A stretch of 64,000 nt of DNA from Clostridia bacterium UC5.1-1C12 (GCA_001305055.1 BBZX01000006.1:124001-188000); one strand, 5' to 3'; shown: positions 20,221 through 30,620, counted from the first letter of the stretch. A program made the numbers and translations. The notes: generated by a model not told the origin, from the letters alone.

Positions 20221-21106
20221 GCCTGTTCGACAAGCAGATCACGCATGGCTCTGGCTGCGATGCTTAAACCATGATGATTATCCTGGATCAGACAAATCGT
20301 GCGGTCTAATGTTTTTCAACTAATTGTATTTCAATGATTTCACCTTTACTTAACGCTTCCTGAGCAAACTCAGCCGGAATAAAACCTAAACCCAGACTGT
20401 TTTTAACCATCGGCAGAATTAAATCAGAGGTCGCAATTTCAATATCAGGTTCCCATTCCAAACCATGATCCAGATAGAATTTATTATAAAGCTCATAGGT
20501 ACGGGTATTCTGCGCCAAGCTGATCAGCGGATATTGCGTCAGTTCTTTTAAATGCAGCTTTTTATTAGCTAATGATGAGAATGACGATGAGGCAATCAAT
20601 ATTTCATGAATTGTTTTAAGTTTAATCTCTTGAAGTGAACCGCTGACTTTAGCAGGTGATGTCACTACCGCAAAATCAATTTGACCGCTTTTTAACGCAC
20701 TGATGGCCTGCGGGGTGGTATAATTAAAAATTTTCAAACGCACAGCCGGATAAGTCTCATGAAATTGACGCAGGATCGGCAGCAATAAGCCATGCAGCGC
20801 TGTTTCACTGGCACCAATATAGAGAATGCCGCTTTGCAGACCAGCGTTTTGTGACAGCTCTGCCTCTCCTCTCTGCAACTGTTCAAAGGCGATGGCAGCA
20901 TGTTTATAAAGCTGCTCCCCTTCAGCGGTTAACGTGATGCCGCGGTTATTTCTAATAATCAGCCGGCAGCCTAATTCATTTTCAAGATTATTGATGACCC
21001 GTGTTACATTGGGCTGACTGCTCATTAATGCAGCCGCTGCCTGTGTCATACTGCGGTATTTTGCGACATAGTAAAAGATACGGTAATATTCAAAATTAAC
21101 TGCCAT
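20214..21106 (-). CDS. LysR-family transcriptional regulator (one frame break)
   Basis: As written the frame stops early, but adding one base in the TTTTT run at 20312-20316 extends it through DRTICLIQDNHHGLSIAARAMRD to a TAA at 20214-20216. This gives 297 residues, the normal LysR length. The N-terminal HTH is MAVNFEYYRIFYYVAKYRSMTQAAAALMSSQPNVTRVINNLE, read in pieces as a winged helix, and the rest is the two-lobed effector domain. It is divergent from a MATE exporter gene, which is its most likely target. The effector is unknown. Confidence 0.9.
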
Positions 21107-21124
21107 CAGCGACCTCCCGGATAT

Positions 21125-21190
21125 AACTATTTATTATATCAGCTATATCAACTATATATTATTCATCTGATACTATATAGAGTATAATAC
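21125..21190. promoter_or_regulatory. AT-rich LysR/MATE divergent control region
   Basis: The spacer between the divergent LysR and MATE genes contains repeated TATATC/GATATA-like elements and an inverted repeat ATACT...AGTAT at about 21171-21187, ending in a TATAAT box. LysR regulators usually bind T-N11-A dyads in such spacers. Assignment is by position and symmetry only. Confidence 0.4.
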
Positions 21191-21242
21191 GAAGCTGGTT
21201 AGGGTTCAATCTTTTATACAAAACAGTAAAGGGATGATGTGT

Positions 21243-22596
21243 ATGAATAACGATTTAACCGTAGGAAAGCCGTCAAGCGTCTTGTGGAAATTCTGCTTGC
21301 CGCTGTTTGGCAGTATCCTCTTTCAGCAGCTATATAATATCGCTGACAGTTTTGTGGCAGGTAAATTCATCGGTGAACAGGCATTAGCTGCCGTTGGGAA
21401 CAGCTATGAAGTAACCTTGATCTTCATTGCCTTCGCATTTGGCTGCAACATTGGCTGTTCAGTTGTTGTATCACAACTATTCGGTGCTAAAAATTATCAT
21501 GATATGAAAACCGCAGTCACTACAACATTAATTGCCAGTGCTGTTTTATGCGGCTTATTAATGCTGGGCGGTCTGACACTTTGCACCTTGCTGTTAGAGC
21601 TGATTCATACGCCCTCAGAAATTATTGCAGCCTCAAAACTATATCTCGATATCTATATCTTAGGGCTTCCTTTTATGTTTTTCTATAATGTTTCAACCGG
21701 CATCTTTTCGGCATTGGGTGATTCACGGACACCCTTTATTTTTCTGGCGATTTCCTCATTATCCAACATTGGCGTCGATATCCTTTTCGTCAAAGCATTC
21801 CGGATGGGTGTGGCCGGTGTCGCATGGGCAACCTTTCTCTGTCAGGGAATCAGCTGTATCCTCGCACTTACCGTCGTATTGAAACGGTTAGCTGCAATTA
21901 AAACAGAAGGCCGGGTTCAGCTTTATTCCTGGGTGATGTTTGGCAGAATCGCGCGGATTGCCATCCCAAGCATTCTCCAACAAAGCTTTATCTCCGTAGG
22001 CAACATACTCATTCAAAGTGTCATCAACAGCTTTGGCGCCAGTGTGATCGCCGGGTATTCAGCCGCGGTTAAACTGAACAACATGGTCATTACCTCGTTT
22101 ACTACCTTGGGCAATGGAATCTCTAATTACACAGCGCAAAACCTCGGCGCTGATAAGCCGCAGCGAATCAAAGAAGGCTTTCATGCAGGCATCAAAATGG
22201 TCTGGCTGATTTGTGTGCCGCTCGTGCTGCTGTATCTGTTTGCCGGCCGCTGGCTGATCTATATCTTTATGGATCATTCGACAGGGCTGGCGATAGATAC
22301 CGGTGTTCAGTTTCTAAGTATCCTGTCTCCCTTCTACTTTATCGTTTCCGCTAAACTGGTTGCCGACGGCATTCTGCGCGGCGCCGGTATGATGTCACAA
22401 TTCATGGCAGCCACATTTACCGATTTACTGCTGCGTGTAATTTAGCCGCTGTGCTCTCACGCTTCTTTGCGGCAGCCGGCATCTGGTGTGCATGGCCGAT
22501 TGGCTGGACGATCGCCACAGCCTTATCACTTTCTTCTATCGCAAAGGCACTTGGATCATTATCGATCAAAAAACTCAGCTTGCCGCCGCAAATTAA
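21243..22596 (+). CDS. MATE-family efflux transporter (two frame breaks)
   Basis: About 451 residues after restoring one T at 22441-22443 and one at 22530-22532; the corrected frame then ends with TAA at 22594-22596. The N-terminal region has LFGSILFQQLYNIADSFVAGKFIGEQALAAVG, read in pieces, and later RTPFIFLAISSLSNIGVDILF, all typical of MATE proteins. ATG 21243 is preferred because AAAGGG lies 9 bases upstream. It likely exports organic cations or drugs with Na+ or H+ exchange, under control of the divergent LysR protein. Confidence 0.88.
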
Positions 22597-22625
22597 AACA
22601 AGAAAGCATATGCTCTCTTGCTTGA

Positions 22626-23243
22626 TTATAACAGTCTGGAAAATGCCAGCAGAATCAAAAAGGCTCCGCTCAGCCATGACAGATCCCAACGGAGACGTCC
22701 CTTCATCACCTTGCCAATCAACAATCCCAGCTGTACAAATAATACACAGACAATAAAATTAACTAAATACAGGCTGATCGAGGGTGTGATCGATAAACCA
22801 TAGGCAAAACCGCTGGCTAAGGAATCCATAGATAATGCCGTTGCAAGCATGACCGCCTCTTTTACTGAAAGCGTATTGGAATTATCCACATCCGCTTTCT
22901 TTTCATCTTCGGCAATCTCAAGCAGCAATACAATATTCTTGAATTTCACACACAACGGCTGTCGCTTTAATCTTCCCAGCCAGCTTTTCCAAAGACTCTT
23001 AAATAAGGAACAGCATCCCAAAAGCATCAGCAGACACGCGCTTAATGCCAAAGCCAGCTGTTCATTTAATAAGCTTTGAATTAAAGCCGCGAAGCTTAAA
23101 GACAAGAATAAAAAAAGCGTACCAATAAAAGCGATAATCACTGAGGCAGAACGGTTCACCTTAATGTTATCCAGCCCATAGGTGATACTTACCAGAAACG
23201 CATCAAAGCTCAAGGCCATGATGAGAAATAACCATTCAATCAT
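22626..23243 (-). CDS. ytaF: YtaF-like sporulation/manganese-efflux-family membrane protein
   Basis: A 205-residue polytopic membrane protein made of two related halves: LIMALSFDAFLVSITYGLDNIKVN near the N-terminus and TALSMDSLASGFAYGLSI in the second half, each with the intramembrane Asp typical of the MntP/YtaF family. The YGLDNIKVN stretch is closer to sporulation protein YtaF than to MntP. Its exact transport role is unknown. It converges on the MATE gene with 29 bases between the stops. Confidence 0.75.
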   Translation of the reverse strand: MIEWLFLIMALSFDAFLVSITYGLDNIKVNRSASVIIAFIGTLFLFLSLSFAALIQSLLNEQLALALSACLLMLLGCCSLFKSLWKSWLGRLKRQPLCVKFKNIVLLLEIAEDEKKADVDNSNTLSVKEAVMLATALSMDSLASGFAYGLSITPSISLYLVNFIVCVLFVQLGLLIGKVMKGRLRWDLSWLSGAFLILLAFSRLL

Positions 23244-23289
23244 AATTCACCTCAACCTAGTTTATAAATAAGACAGCGTTGTGTGAATA

Positions 23290-23325
23290 TAAAAGCCAGA
23301 CCGAAGTCTGACTTGCTTTTTATAA
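23290..23325. terminator. Probable bidirectional terminator
   Basis: CAGAC (23297-23301) pairs with GTCTG (23306-23310) around CGAA, extended by AG/CT pairs with one mismatch, with A-rich and T-rich flanks. It lies at the 3' end of the AT-hook gene. Confidence 0.6.
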
Positions 23326-24005
23326 TTCCTGTATATTTCCTTGTTTATCAGCTAATAATACACTGAGCTTCAGCTGTTTTTTCACCACTGGAGAGATCTC
23401 GTTCCACTGTCTGCGGGTCATTGGTGAATCATTAAATGCCAGACTATAATGAATTGAAGGGTCCTGAATCTTTGTTATTAATTCGGTAACTTTACTAGGC
23501 AGTGTCTGCTTTCTTCCCCTTTTAATTCCCTGAACATTGATCACCCAGCGTTCATTCTCATGCTGAGCTAATATTTCATTTTTAATTTCTGTATAATCCC
23601 AACCATGCTCATCCAGCCATGAACGGATCAATTTACTCAAATCCTCCGTACTGCGTTTCATTTTCTGCTTTTTAGCCAATGCCTTTTCTTCCGGTGATTT
23701 GCTTGGCCGTCCGCGCTTCTTGCTTGGGAATAAACGTTCCCGGCTATCTAATTCATCTGTACGATATAGAATCACCAAATGTGAACCGAATCCTGTCTGC
23801 CCTTTTGGTCTTCTCAGAATTTCATCCCCCGTCAATGCCAGCTTATACATCGCCTGACAGCATGTCGCATCGTCGCGTGATTCGGTGATACCTCCGCATG
23901 CAGCCCTTTGGAAGAAATTTCGATCGTTTTTAACCCCGCCTTGGCTGCATCTTGTTTTTTCTTTTCTAAAATTTCTAAGTAATCTTTAATACCTGGACCT
24001 TTCAT
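23320..24005 (-). CDS. Uncharacterised AT-hook-containing protein (one frame break)
   Basis: About 228 residues after restoring one base in the CC at 23891-23892, which joins SKGLHAE to GITESRDDATCCQAMYKLAL. ATG 24005 follows a perfect AAGGAGG. A basic KKRGRPSKSP segment in the middle resembles an AT-hook (the RGRP core that binds the minor groove), and a second KRGRKQ stretch lies further on. The remaining sequence is helical and I recognise no family. A DNA-associated role is inferred only from the AT-hook-like motif. It is divergent from the HNH nuclease gene. Confidence 0.6.
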
Positions 24006-24131
24006 TTCGAAATCCTCCTTCAATTGCTACTATTGTAGCGCTTTGGTTTTGTCGAAATCACGCACATAGTGTCACTGATATGAAAAAGAATATCAAAATT
24101 TGATGTATAATAGGTAAAAGAGGTGATTTTC

Positions 24132-25167
24132 ATGAACAAGAATATCATAAAGCGTATTTTAAATCTGATTGATACGCTGGAAATTAATAAAACTTCAATT
24201 CGTTCCCTGATCACACAACTGGAAAAAGAGTTAAAATTACAGTTTTGTGAAACCAGCCGCGATAGTATTGAAGAAGTAATCAGAATTCTTCAGGCAACCG
24301 GCAACCTTAAAACTCTGGAGGACGGCATCGATCTGTCACAGCCGGCAACTGTCTATGCGAAAAGCTATGAGAAATCTGAATGTGAAGCCGTTGCCCTGTT
24401 TGAATGCTGCATTCGTGAAATGAAATACCGTCAAGTCCTTTTTTCCTATCTGGAACTTACTTTTCATCCGATTGATCTGATGGCTGATCTTGGCTGTGAG
24501 GATCTTGTCTATTTGATGCAGAACAGTCTCTTATTTATTGAAGTGGACGAAGCCCTGTGCCGTTTTAATCCTAACCTGAAACAATATATTAAATGGGTGC
24601 TGGAAGATTATGAAAATAAACGGCCGATTATTTCAAGCTGTGTCCGTGCTTTATACACACGCGACATTTACCGTGCTAAGAAAAAGCTTGAAATGCGTAA
24701 CACTGATTATAAAATGATTGCTTATGACAGCTGTGATGTGATTTTAGATATCCTGCCTGCGATGGAATTCCGTTGATCGTGATGAATCAAAAGAACTGCA
24801 GACTTTTTTCAAGGACTGCCTGTTTAATGAGTTTAACCATTGCTGCGCTATCTGTGGCATCCATCTGCCGCAGATGCTGATTGCCAGTCATATTAAGCCA
24901 TTCCGTGACTGTGCCCATGTTTATGAAGCGATGGATAATAACAACGGACTGCTGCTGTGCCGCAATCATGATTACTTATTTGATCAGGGATATATCAGTT
25001 TTGAAGAAAACGGTCAGCTGATCATCTGTTCAGAATTATTAAATGATCCGCATTTTAAAGCGTATGGCATTAACAAGGCCATTCGGTTAAAGGAACGCTA
25101 CTGCACTCAGAGCCGAGTTGAATTTTTTAAATATCACAAGAAAAACTACTTTAAAAAGCAAAAATAA
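24132..25167 (+). CDS. HNH endonuclease with unknown N-terminal region (one frame break)
   Basis: Two frames form a protein of about 345 residues. The first 215 residues are helical, with no recognised domain. The last 110 contain an HNH_2-type nuclease: CAICG, LIASHIKPFRDC, NGLLLCRNHDYLFDQGYISF. The frame changes near 24774-24778 (CGTTGATCG) and needs one base removed or two added. This HNH type is common in restriction-like and defence-related nucleases, usually with a separate recognition region, which the N-terminal part could be. ATG 24132 has GAGGTG upstream. Neighbours give no methylase. Confidence 0.7.
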
Positions 25168-25191
25168 AAAGACCTCACAGGGTCTTTCTTT
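25168..25191. terminator. Terminator between HNH and divIC genes
   Basis: AAAGACC (25168-25174) pairs with GGTCTTT (25181-25187) around TCACAG, with A-rich and T-rich flanks. It separates the convergent HNH and divIC transcription units. Confidence 0.85.
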
Positions 25192-25194
25192 GAT

Positions 25195-25512
25195 TTACTT
25201 TCCGTCTGATGGTTCAAGTGAAAATACCTGTTCACCATCTTGTGAAACCAGCAGTTTTCCGCGCGCATAACGCTTCACATAGTCAGGATTCTGCAGCTTC
25301 TCTTTTTCTTCTTCAAGATCAGCACGCTCAGCCTCTATTTCACTCGCCACAACCTGTGCTTCCGCAAGGTTCTGCTGTAACTCTCTAGTTGTCATGACTT
25401 CATTGAAGACATTATAAATAAAGATACATGAAAAGGCAATAAGAACAACGTTCTTTGCGTGAGACAGTAATTTGCTACGCTTCTTGTTGCCGGATGCTTT
25501 CGCATTATCCAT
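25195..25512 (-). CDS. divIC: Septum formation initiator, FtsB/DivIC family
   Basis: A 105-residue bitopic membrane protein: a basic cytoplasmic N-terminus, one transmembrane helix (VVLIAFSCIFIYNVF), a coiled coil rich in Glu and Gln, and the conserved NPDYVKRYARGKL segment. DivIC works with FtsL and DivIB at the division septum, including the spore septum. It is the last gene after yabP and yabQ, the same order as in Bacillus, which supports the name. Confidence 0.88.
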   Translation of the reverse strand: MDNAKASGNKKRSKLLSHAKNVVLIAFSCIFIYNVFNEVMTTRELQQNLAEAQVVASEIEAERADLEEEKEKLQNPDYVKRYARGKLLVSQDGEQVFSLEPSDGK

Positions 25513-25549
25513 TTCTTGTCCTCCCTTTTTAAGCCTACCCTACTTGTTA

Positions 25550-25899
25550 TTATAGCATACATTTTCTTTTTGACAAGCCTGACAGAGTGAACAATTGGTT
25601 TAAAAGTGATATAAATCTAATATAAAAGGGCAAAAAGAGTAAATAAATCCATTTATAGAAGCAGTAGAAGCCTATCGCAAAGAGTGCTATACAGTAAATT
25701 TGGGTTTCGCCGCCATTAATTTGATAAAGGCAATAATAAAAAATACACGTTGCAGACAAGGTTAACAGTGTTGTCCAAAAGCAGCGGGCAAGCCTTGAAA
25801 ATGAGCGCTGATCAATGAGTAAAGGCTGAAAATCATGGCAAACATAACACCGCCGAGAAAATGCGCAATCAATGACTGCAGCTGCTGCGGCAAAAGCAT
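25550..25899 (-). CDS. yabQ: Spore cortex biosynthesis protein YabQ (one frame break)
   Basis: A small membrane protein of about 116 residues made of several hydrophobic helices. The first frame, MLLPQQLQSLIAHFLGG, joins the second (SRLARCFWTTLLTLSATCIF) if one base is restored in the AAAA at 25798-25801. ATG 25899 overlaps the yabP stop as TAATG. The name rests on the hydrophobic profile and on its place between yabP and divIC; sequence identity to YabQ is weak by eye. YabQ is needed for spore cortex formation in Bacillus. Confidence 0.75.
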
Positions 25900-26198
25900 T
25901 ATTTAAAGAGCCTGCTGATCAGTGATTCCTTGCCGTTTCCTTTCTTATTGGTGATGTATTCAATTGAATCAATAACACCCTTTATGATTACATCGCCATG
26001 ATCAGTATCCATCTTGGCAAGGGTCAAATCTTTACCATGCACAACCATCCAGCCTTGCGATGTATCCATCAGAAATTCATTCGCGTCAAAGCTGTCAATT
26101 AATTTTACACCCGATAGTTCTAATACTTTTCTGTCTTTAAGCGACAGGTTATGGTAAGGATTGGTTTCAAAGTGGAAGCCATTTGCTGTATCATTCAT
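25899..26198 (-). CDS. yabP: Sporulation protein YabP
   Basis: A 99-residue protein matching the YabP/YqfC family: HNLSLKDRKVLELSGVKLIDSFDANEFLMDT, read in pieces, then GWMVVHGKDLTLAKMDTDHGDVIIKGVIDSIEY. The pattern of a short GVK..DSFD core followed by beta strands is characteristic. YabP is made in the mother cell during sporulation in Bacillus. GGAGGG precedes ATG 26198. It is the first gene of the yabP-yabQ-divIC unit. Confidence 0.9.
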   Translation of the reverse strand: MNDTANGFHFETNPYHNLSLKDRKVLELSGVKLIDSFDANEFLMDTSQGWMVVHGKDLTLAKMDTDHGDVIIKGVIDSIEYITNKKGNGKESLISRLFK

Positions 26199-26268
26199 AG
26201 ATATCCCTCCTGCTATATTCTATGAACAGCTTTTAGAAATTATGAATATGCTGGCAAACTGTTATAAT

Positions 26269-26303
26269 AAAAAAGATACTCAATGCTATTGACATTGAAT
26301 ATC
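26269..26303 (-). terminator. Terminator of the bacteriocin-type ABC locus
   Basis: On the minus strand an 11-base stem (26303-26293 with 26285-26275, one mismatch) is followed by TTTTTT at 26274-26269. It lies just downstream of the small secreted protein gene and upstream of yabP, so the two units are separate. Confidence 0.8.
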
Positions 26304-26332
26304 TGATTCTCATCAGTGAGGGATTTGAATTT

Positions 26333-26646
26333 TTACTTAATGTAGCTTAAATTATAATTAGAATCTGCAATCGCGTGTTGATGATTATTATAAGCAGAAG
26401 CATCAAAAATCAATTTCTGATAAGATGTTTTGCTATTGGTTACAAATGGTCCACATTCTAGACCAGCATCTGTAACCCCCACACAAGCAGCTAATTCTGG
26501 CCCGCTTTTCACTGCCGCACTGGACTCTACCTTTCTGGTACTTGGGGTGTCCGTATATTTAATATTTAAGAACGAACCTGTAAAAGACCAATTTGACGCA
26601 CTCACACGCACAACAGAAGCTGATTACAACAATGCCATGAATACAT
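26333..26646 (-). CDS. Small secreted protein of a lactococcin-972-type export locus (start unresolved)
   Basis: The clear frame runs from GTG 26611 to the stop at 26333 and encodes a probable mature region of about 86 residues starting SNWSFTGSFLN, with a TRKVESSAAV segment, two cysteines (AACVGV, ECGPFV) and an Asn/His/Tyr-rich end. Upstream, the same frame reads VFMALL, a TAA stop, then SASVVRVSA, which together look like a signal peptide with a VSA cleavage site. A strong AAGGAGG with ATG 26646 belongs to another frame. So there is a break or base error near 26622-26630. The gene directly follows the ABC ATPase, the place of a bacteriocin cargo or accessory gene. I see no clear match to lactococcin 972 itself. 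Confidence 0.5.
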
Positions 26647-26659
26647 TTGACCTCCTTTT

Positions 26660-27282
26660 TTATAGCATAAATATATGATCACAAATGGATAGTACCTCAT
26701 CATCATGACTGACAAGGATTACAGTGCTTCCCTCACTTCTGAATTGCTTTAAAATGTTCAGAACCTTCCACTTGTTTTCATTATCTAAAGATGCCGTAGG
26801 TTCATCAGCAAAGATATATTTTGATTTTTTTAGCATGGCCTTAGCCAAGGCTACTCGCTGCTGTTCACCTCCGGATAATTCATAAACTTTCTTATCTATA
26901 CATTCTTTGATCCCTAGTTTTTCAAGCACAGTTTCCACTTGTTCTCGCTGCTGCTTTTTTGAAATTTTCTAAATGGATAAATTACCGAGCAATTATCAAA
27001 CGCCGTTTCATCATCAATTAAACCAAAATTTTGAAAAATAAATGAATTTTCGTATTTCAGTTTATTCATTATTTGCTTATTAGTTTTAATAATTTCACCC
27101 TCATAGTTCACAAAACCCTCATCAGCTTTTTCAATCAAGCCCATAATATTCAAAATGGTGGTTTTACCGCTGCCTGAACGACCTTTTATTCCATAAATAC
27201 TGTTTGTTGGTATGGTTAGTGAGACATGCTTCAAAACTTCTTTTGTACCAAAACGTTTACTTACATTGTTCAGCTCTATCAT
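26660..27282 (-). CDS. ABC transporter ATPase, lactococcin-972 export group (one frame break)
   Basis: About 207 residues after restoring one base in the TTTTTT run at 26955-26960. It has a Walker A loop GRSGSGKTT, the Q-loop region FIFQNFGLIDDETAFDNCSV typical of this exporter group, signature LSGGEQQRVALAKAML, Walker B YIFADEPTASLD and the H-loop VILVSHDD. ATG 27282 has AGGAGG upstream and overlaps the preceding membrane protein gene as ATGA. It powers export or self-protection together with that membrane protein. Confidence 0.88.
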
Positions 27283-29192
27283 TTGAATCGCCTCCTCACG
27301 TTTATTACTGCAATTAAACCCAAAAGGATAAACAGACACATATAGATCATGATTGTGTATAAGACATCTGCCGGCTTAGCTATGATGTTCAATAGACATG
27401 CCATGAACATATACAGAATGATTTCTTGCATACAATTCTTTATTGGCAGATAGGAATGTCCTTCATAAGCCAATATCTTATAGCGTTTCCTGTTTTTATA
27501 ATAATCCGCTTCAAATATCTGAACAATCAATAAACAATAAATACCTAAAAGAATGCACATAAGAATCACATCATTTTTATATCCTTGGACAAGATAACGT
27601 GTATTATTGATATAAACATCCTCTAAACTCTTCACCTTTAAAAAGTGTTCTAGATTATGTTTATCAAATAGACTGTCAAGATATACCTGCGCTTCTTTTA
27701 AATTGCCCTCATAATAGAAATTCATCATATTTATTTGGTAATTATCTTTCCCAACCTGTGTTACAAATAATGGTTTTTCGTTATTATAACGATCACTCAA
27801 AAAATAATTACTGCTGTAATTTATTAAGTTTTCATTATCAATATACACTACCTCAATATCTATATCTGAAAAAAACATGCTGCTCATAATTTTCACCAAA
27901 GAAGCTTCTGATTGAGTACAATTTGGCGGAATGATAATATATTTCTTATTAAAATCCATATCTATCAATACATTATTGTGCTTTAAATAATTATGATCAA
28001 CGATATAATAATCATCTTCCCCTAAGTCATTATCTGATGTGGTATATTCAAAAAGTCCGTTTTGGGTTTCTAATTCATGTTTTAATGAAGCTAATTCTTC
28101 ACTTCCAAAAGGATATTTATGTCCGGCTACCCACAATGACGGTGTATATAAATAACGATATAAATCTTGATAATAGGCATCATTCATAATATATTGAGTC
28201 AGACTCACAGTACTTTTCATCCCTTGGATTAAAGAACTATTGCCAATAAAGCATGTTGTTAAGAGGACTAAGAGTAAAGTTCTTAAACTCAAACTGATTT
28301 TATTAGACCCTTTTAACGAACTATTGATTGGTACTTCATAAATAAACAACACTGTCAGCAGTGAACAGAGTGCATATAATATAGAGATACCAATCACTAA
28401 TTGAACAAATTTCAAATCGAAAACACTCCATAAGCTCATAGGCAAGCGAATGAGAATTTTCGCAAGCAGATTCCCTAAGATAAACATATAAAGCTTTGAA
28501 AAATAAGGTTTGATTGATAAGATATAAGCTAAATCAAAATTATTATAGCCTTCTAATTTCAATACAGATAATTTTTTATATTTTGAGAGAATGTCTAAAT
28601 TAAAGATAAAAACAATTAATATTCCGAATGCCACTCGATATAAGAGCTTGTGAAGTTCATTGTAGGAAACTGTGTTTTCATCGCTTGTATGAAACGATCA
28701 ATATCTTTACTGCTATTTTCATTTACAAGACTAAAGCTGTAATTGACTTGTAATTGGATCACCGGCATCTATTTTCTTTATCGCAAAACGTGAATCATCC
28801 AGTATCGTATATATTTTTCTGCTATCATCTGCCGCATCCGTAGCATATGGATCAAAATCAATTAAATTATCAATTTCTGATTGATTCAAAATAATCTTGG
28901 AATAATAATCTGAATCATACGAATGCGCATAAACGATCGATTCATAATCATTATCACTAAGAAGTGTATAATAATCTAAGTTATATTGTTTTAATTTATT
29001 AGCTAATACCTCGAAGTATTCATTGCGATCCACATTTTTAAAATCACCGTTTACATTTACAGTATAATAATGATCTTTATTATAATTAAATAGATTGGAT
29101 ATTTGTTCTGTATCTACTTTTTTCGCAGACAGGTAAAAAATCATAAAGAACAAAATAATAAACATGAGTGTATACTTTTTACTTTGTTTCAT
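27279..29192 (-). CDS. Bacteriocin-associated integral membrane protein, DUF1430-like (two frame breaks)
   Basis: About 638 residues from ATG 29192. It has an N-terminal membrane helix (MFIILFFMIFYLSAKK), a large extracellular region, a membrane block with SVLKLEGYNNFDLAYIL, a second extracellular region and a C-terminal pair of helices. This layout and the KLxGxxN segment match the family found next to lactococcin-972-type bacteriocins. Breaks lie near 28756-28757 (one base too many or two missing) and at 28692-28694 (one missing). It is coupled to the ATPase gene by an ATGA overlap and likely forms its membrane partner. Confidence 0.75.
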
Positions 29193-29582
29193 TAGAAATT
29201 CCTCCCTTATCGCTGGTAGAAGATTTCAATTATTATAATATTGTAAGGCATTCATTTATTTTTAAATTCTACCTTTTTATTTTTTTGATAATCAACGCAA
29301 ATGTTTCGACAATTTTACCTTATTTTTTTAAAAGAAATGCACTTTTTATAATCATTTTCTTTAATATATAAATCAATAAGGATTTCATGGTAGAATTTAT
29401 GAGCACATCCAAACAGACAAATTATCGATGATAGTATATCAATCAATAAATATGATTGCAGTTTTTCCATTCTCTTCCCCCTTTTATAAATCTAAACACA
29501 ATTTTTACCTCGTGTCTATCATGAAATATCGAAACATTTCCACAACTTATAGTTTTAGGTATACATATTCTCCGAATAACTG
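29193..29582. other. AT-rich intergenic region with no gene seen
   Basis: This 390-base stretch holds the promoter region of the bacteriocin-type operon: GGGAGGAATTTC before ATG 29192 and a TATAAT-like -10 near 29235-29240 on the minus strand. I find no convincing frame, tRNA or structured RNA. It contains several T-rich runs but no complete terminator. Confidence 0.5.
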
Positions 29583-29666
29583 CTAAATGTCATTAATTTC
29601 CCGTCCATTTACCTTCACCCAATCTCTGAATTGCTGGCGATCATTAAATGTTAATATTTCACTCAC
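29583..29666 (-). pseudogene. N-terminal remnant of a YdeI-type gene
   Basis: A good ribosome binding site (GGAGG at 29681-29677) and GTG 29666 start a 27-residue frame, MSEILTFNDRQQFRDWVKVN, that resembles the start of YdeI/OmpD-associated-type proteins, but it stops at TAG 29583-29585 and nothing recognisable follows. It is best read as a leftover gene start. The family match is from a short stretch and is tentative. Confidence 0.4.
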
Positions 29667-29744
29667 GAACAGCTATCCTCCGTATTATAATTATGAATTT
29701 ATATTCTGAATGATTTATTGCCTTTAAAAATACTATTACCGCAT

Positions 29745-30620
29745 CTAATACAAAAGCTGTTTTTGTCTGAATTCAGAAGGACTTTGCTGGTAAAATTTAC
29801 GAAATGTCTCCGCATAATAACTGGCACTGCCAAAGCCTACGATCAAAGCGATTTCACTCACGGTAAGATCACTCTTTCGCAGATAGGTAAGACTCTTATT
29901 CAATCGATATTGGTTTAGGTACGTTATTGGTGTCTGTGATAAAAACTTTTTAAATAACTGACAGCATTTACTCTCCCCGACCGAACCTGCTGCCGCTATT
30001 TCTTTTAAAGTTATTGTTTCCGCATAATTTTTCTGAATATAACCAATCATGTTGCGGATTATTGTCAGATTGCCTGACTGTTTCTTCGGTACTGTTTCAA
30101 CCGGCAGATTATCGCAAAGATAAAACCAAATAGCAGAAAAAGCAGCTTGGCAAGCCAAGGGTGCTGCGTTTTTATGTCTATTTTCATAGATGGCATAAAT
30201 CTGTTTGAGAATTTCAGACTGCCAGTTATTATTCTTATTCAATTTGACATAAGGCAGCGCGTCATTATTGATTATGGGTGAAACAAATTCCTGTTCATAT
30301 GCCGGTGTTGTACATAGCAGCAGCGGATGAAACAATATACAGATATAGTCACAATCCTCTCGTTCATTTGAAAAGCCATAATGTACCTGTCTTGAATTAA
30401 TGAAGATTCCCTCATCCTCATGCAGACGGATAATATTGCCATTCACATTGTAATCCATGAACCCGTTAATTATATAGATGAGTTCAATATCATCATGCCA
30501 GTGGCTCGGCGCTCTAAAGTTCAGACACTGGGAAAGCATCGCCCTGCGGATATAGATTGGATAATTCAGTGAATCATAGTGTACCTTTTCTGATCGGTCA
30601 TCCTTCAGTTCAATTGTCAT
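29745..30620 (-). CDS. AraC-family transcriptional regulator with cupin domain
   Basis: About 291 residues. The N-terminal half is a cupin-like sensor: HWHDDIELIYIINGFMDYNVNG and SRQVHYGFSN. The C-terminal half is the double HTH: TLKEIAAAGSVGESKCCQLFKKF and LTVSEIALIVGFGSASYYAETFRKF, each read as a helix-turn-helix. ATG 30620 has GAGGTG upstream. It is divergent from the PHP phosphatase gene, with a direct repeat between them that is a likely binding site. The ligand is probably a sugar or metabolite, unknown here. Confidence 0.9.
   Translation of the reverse strand: MTIELKDDRSEKVHYDSLNYPIYIRRAMLSQCLNFRAPSHWHDDIELIYIINGFMDYNVNGNIIRLHEDEGIFINSRQVHYGFSNEREDCDYICILFHPLLLCTTPAYEQEFVSPIINNDALPYVKLNKNNNWQSEILKQIYAIYENRHKNAAPLACQAAFSAIWFYLCDNLPVETVPKKQSGNLTIIRNMIGYIQKNYAETITLKEIAAAGSVGESKCCQLFKKFLSQTPITYLNQYRLNKSLTYLRKSDLTVSEIALIVGFGSASYYAETFRKFYQQSPSEFRQKQLLY

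Noticed and set aside
29168..29371. A 67-residue plus-strand frame upstream of the bacteriocin operon
   Set aside because: It consists of low-complexity Phe/Ile/Asn codons in AT-rich DNA and overlaps the promoter region.
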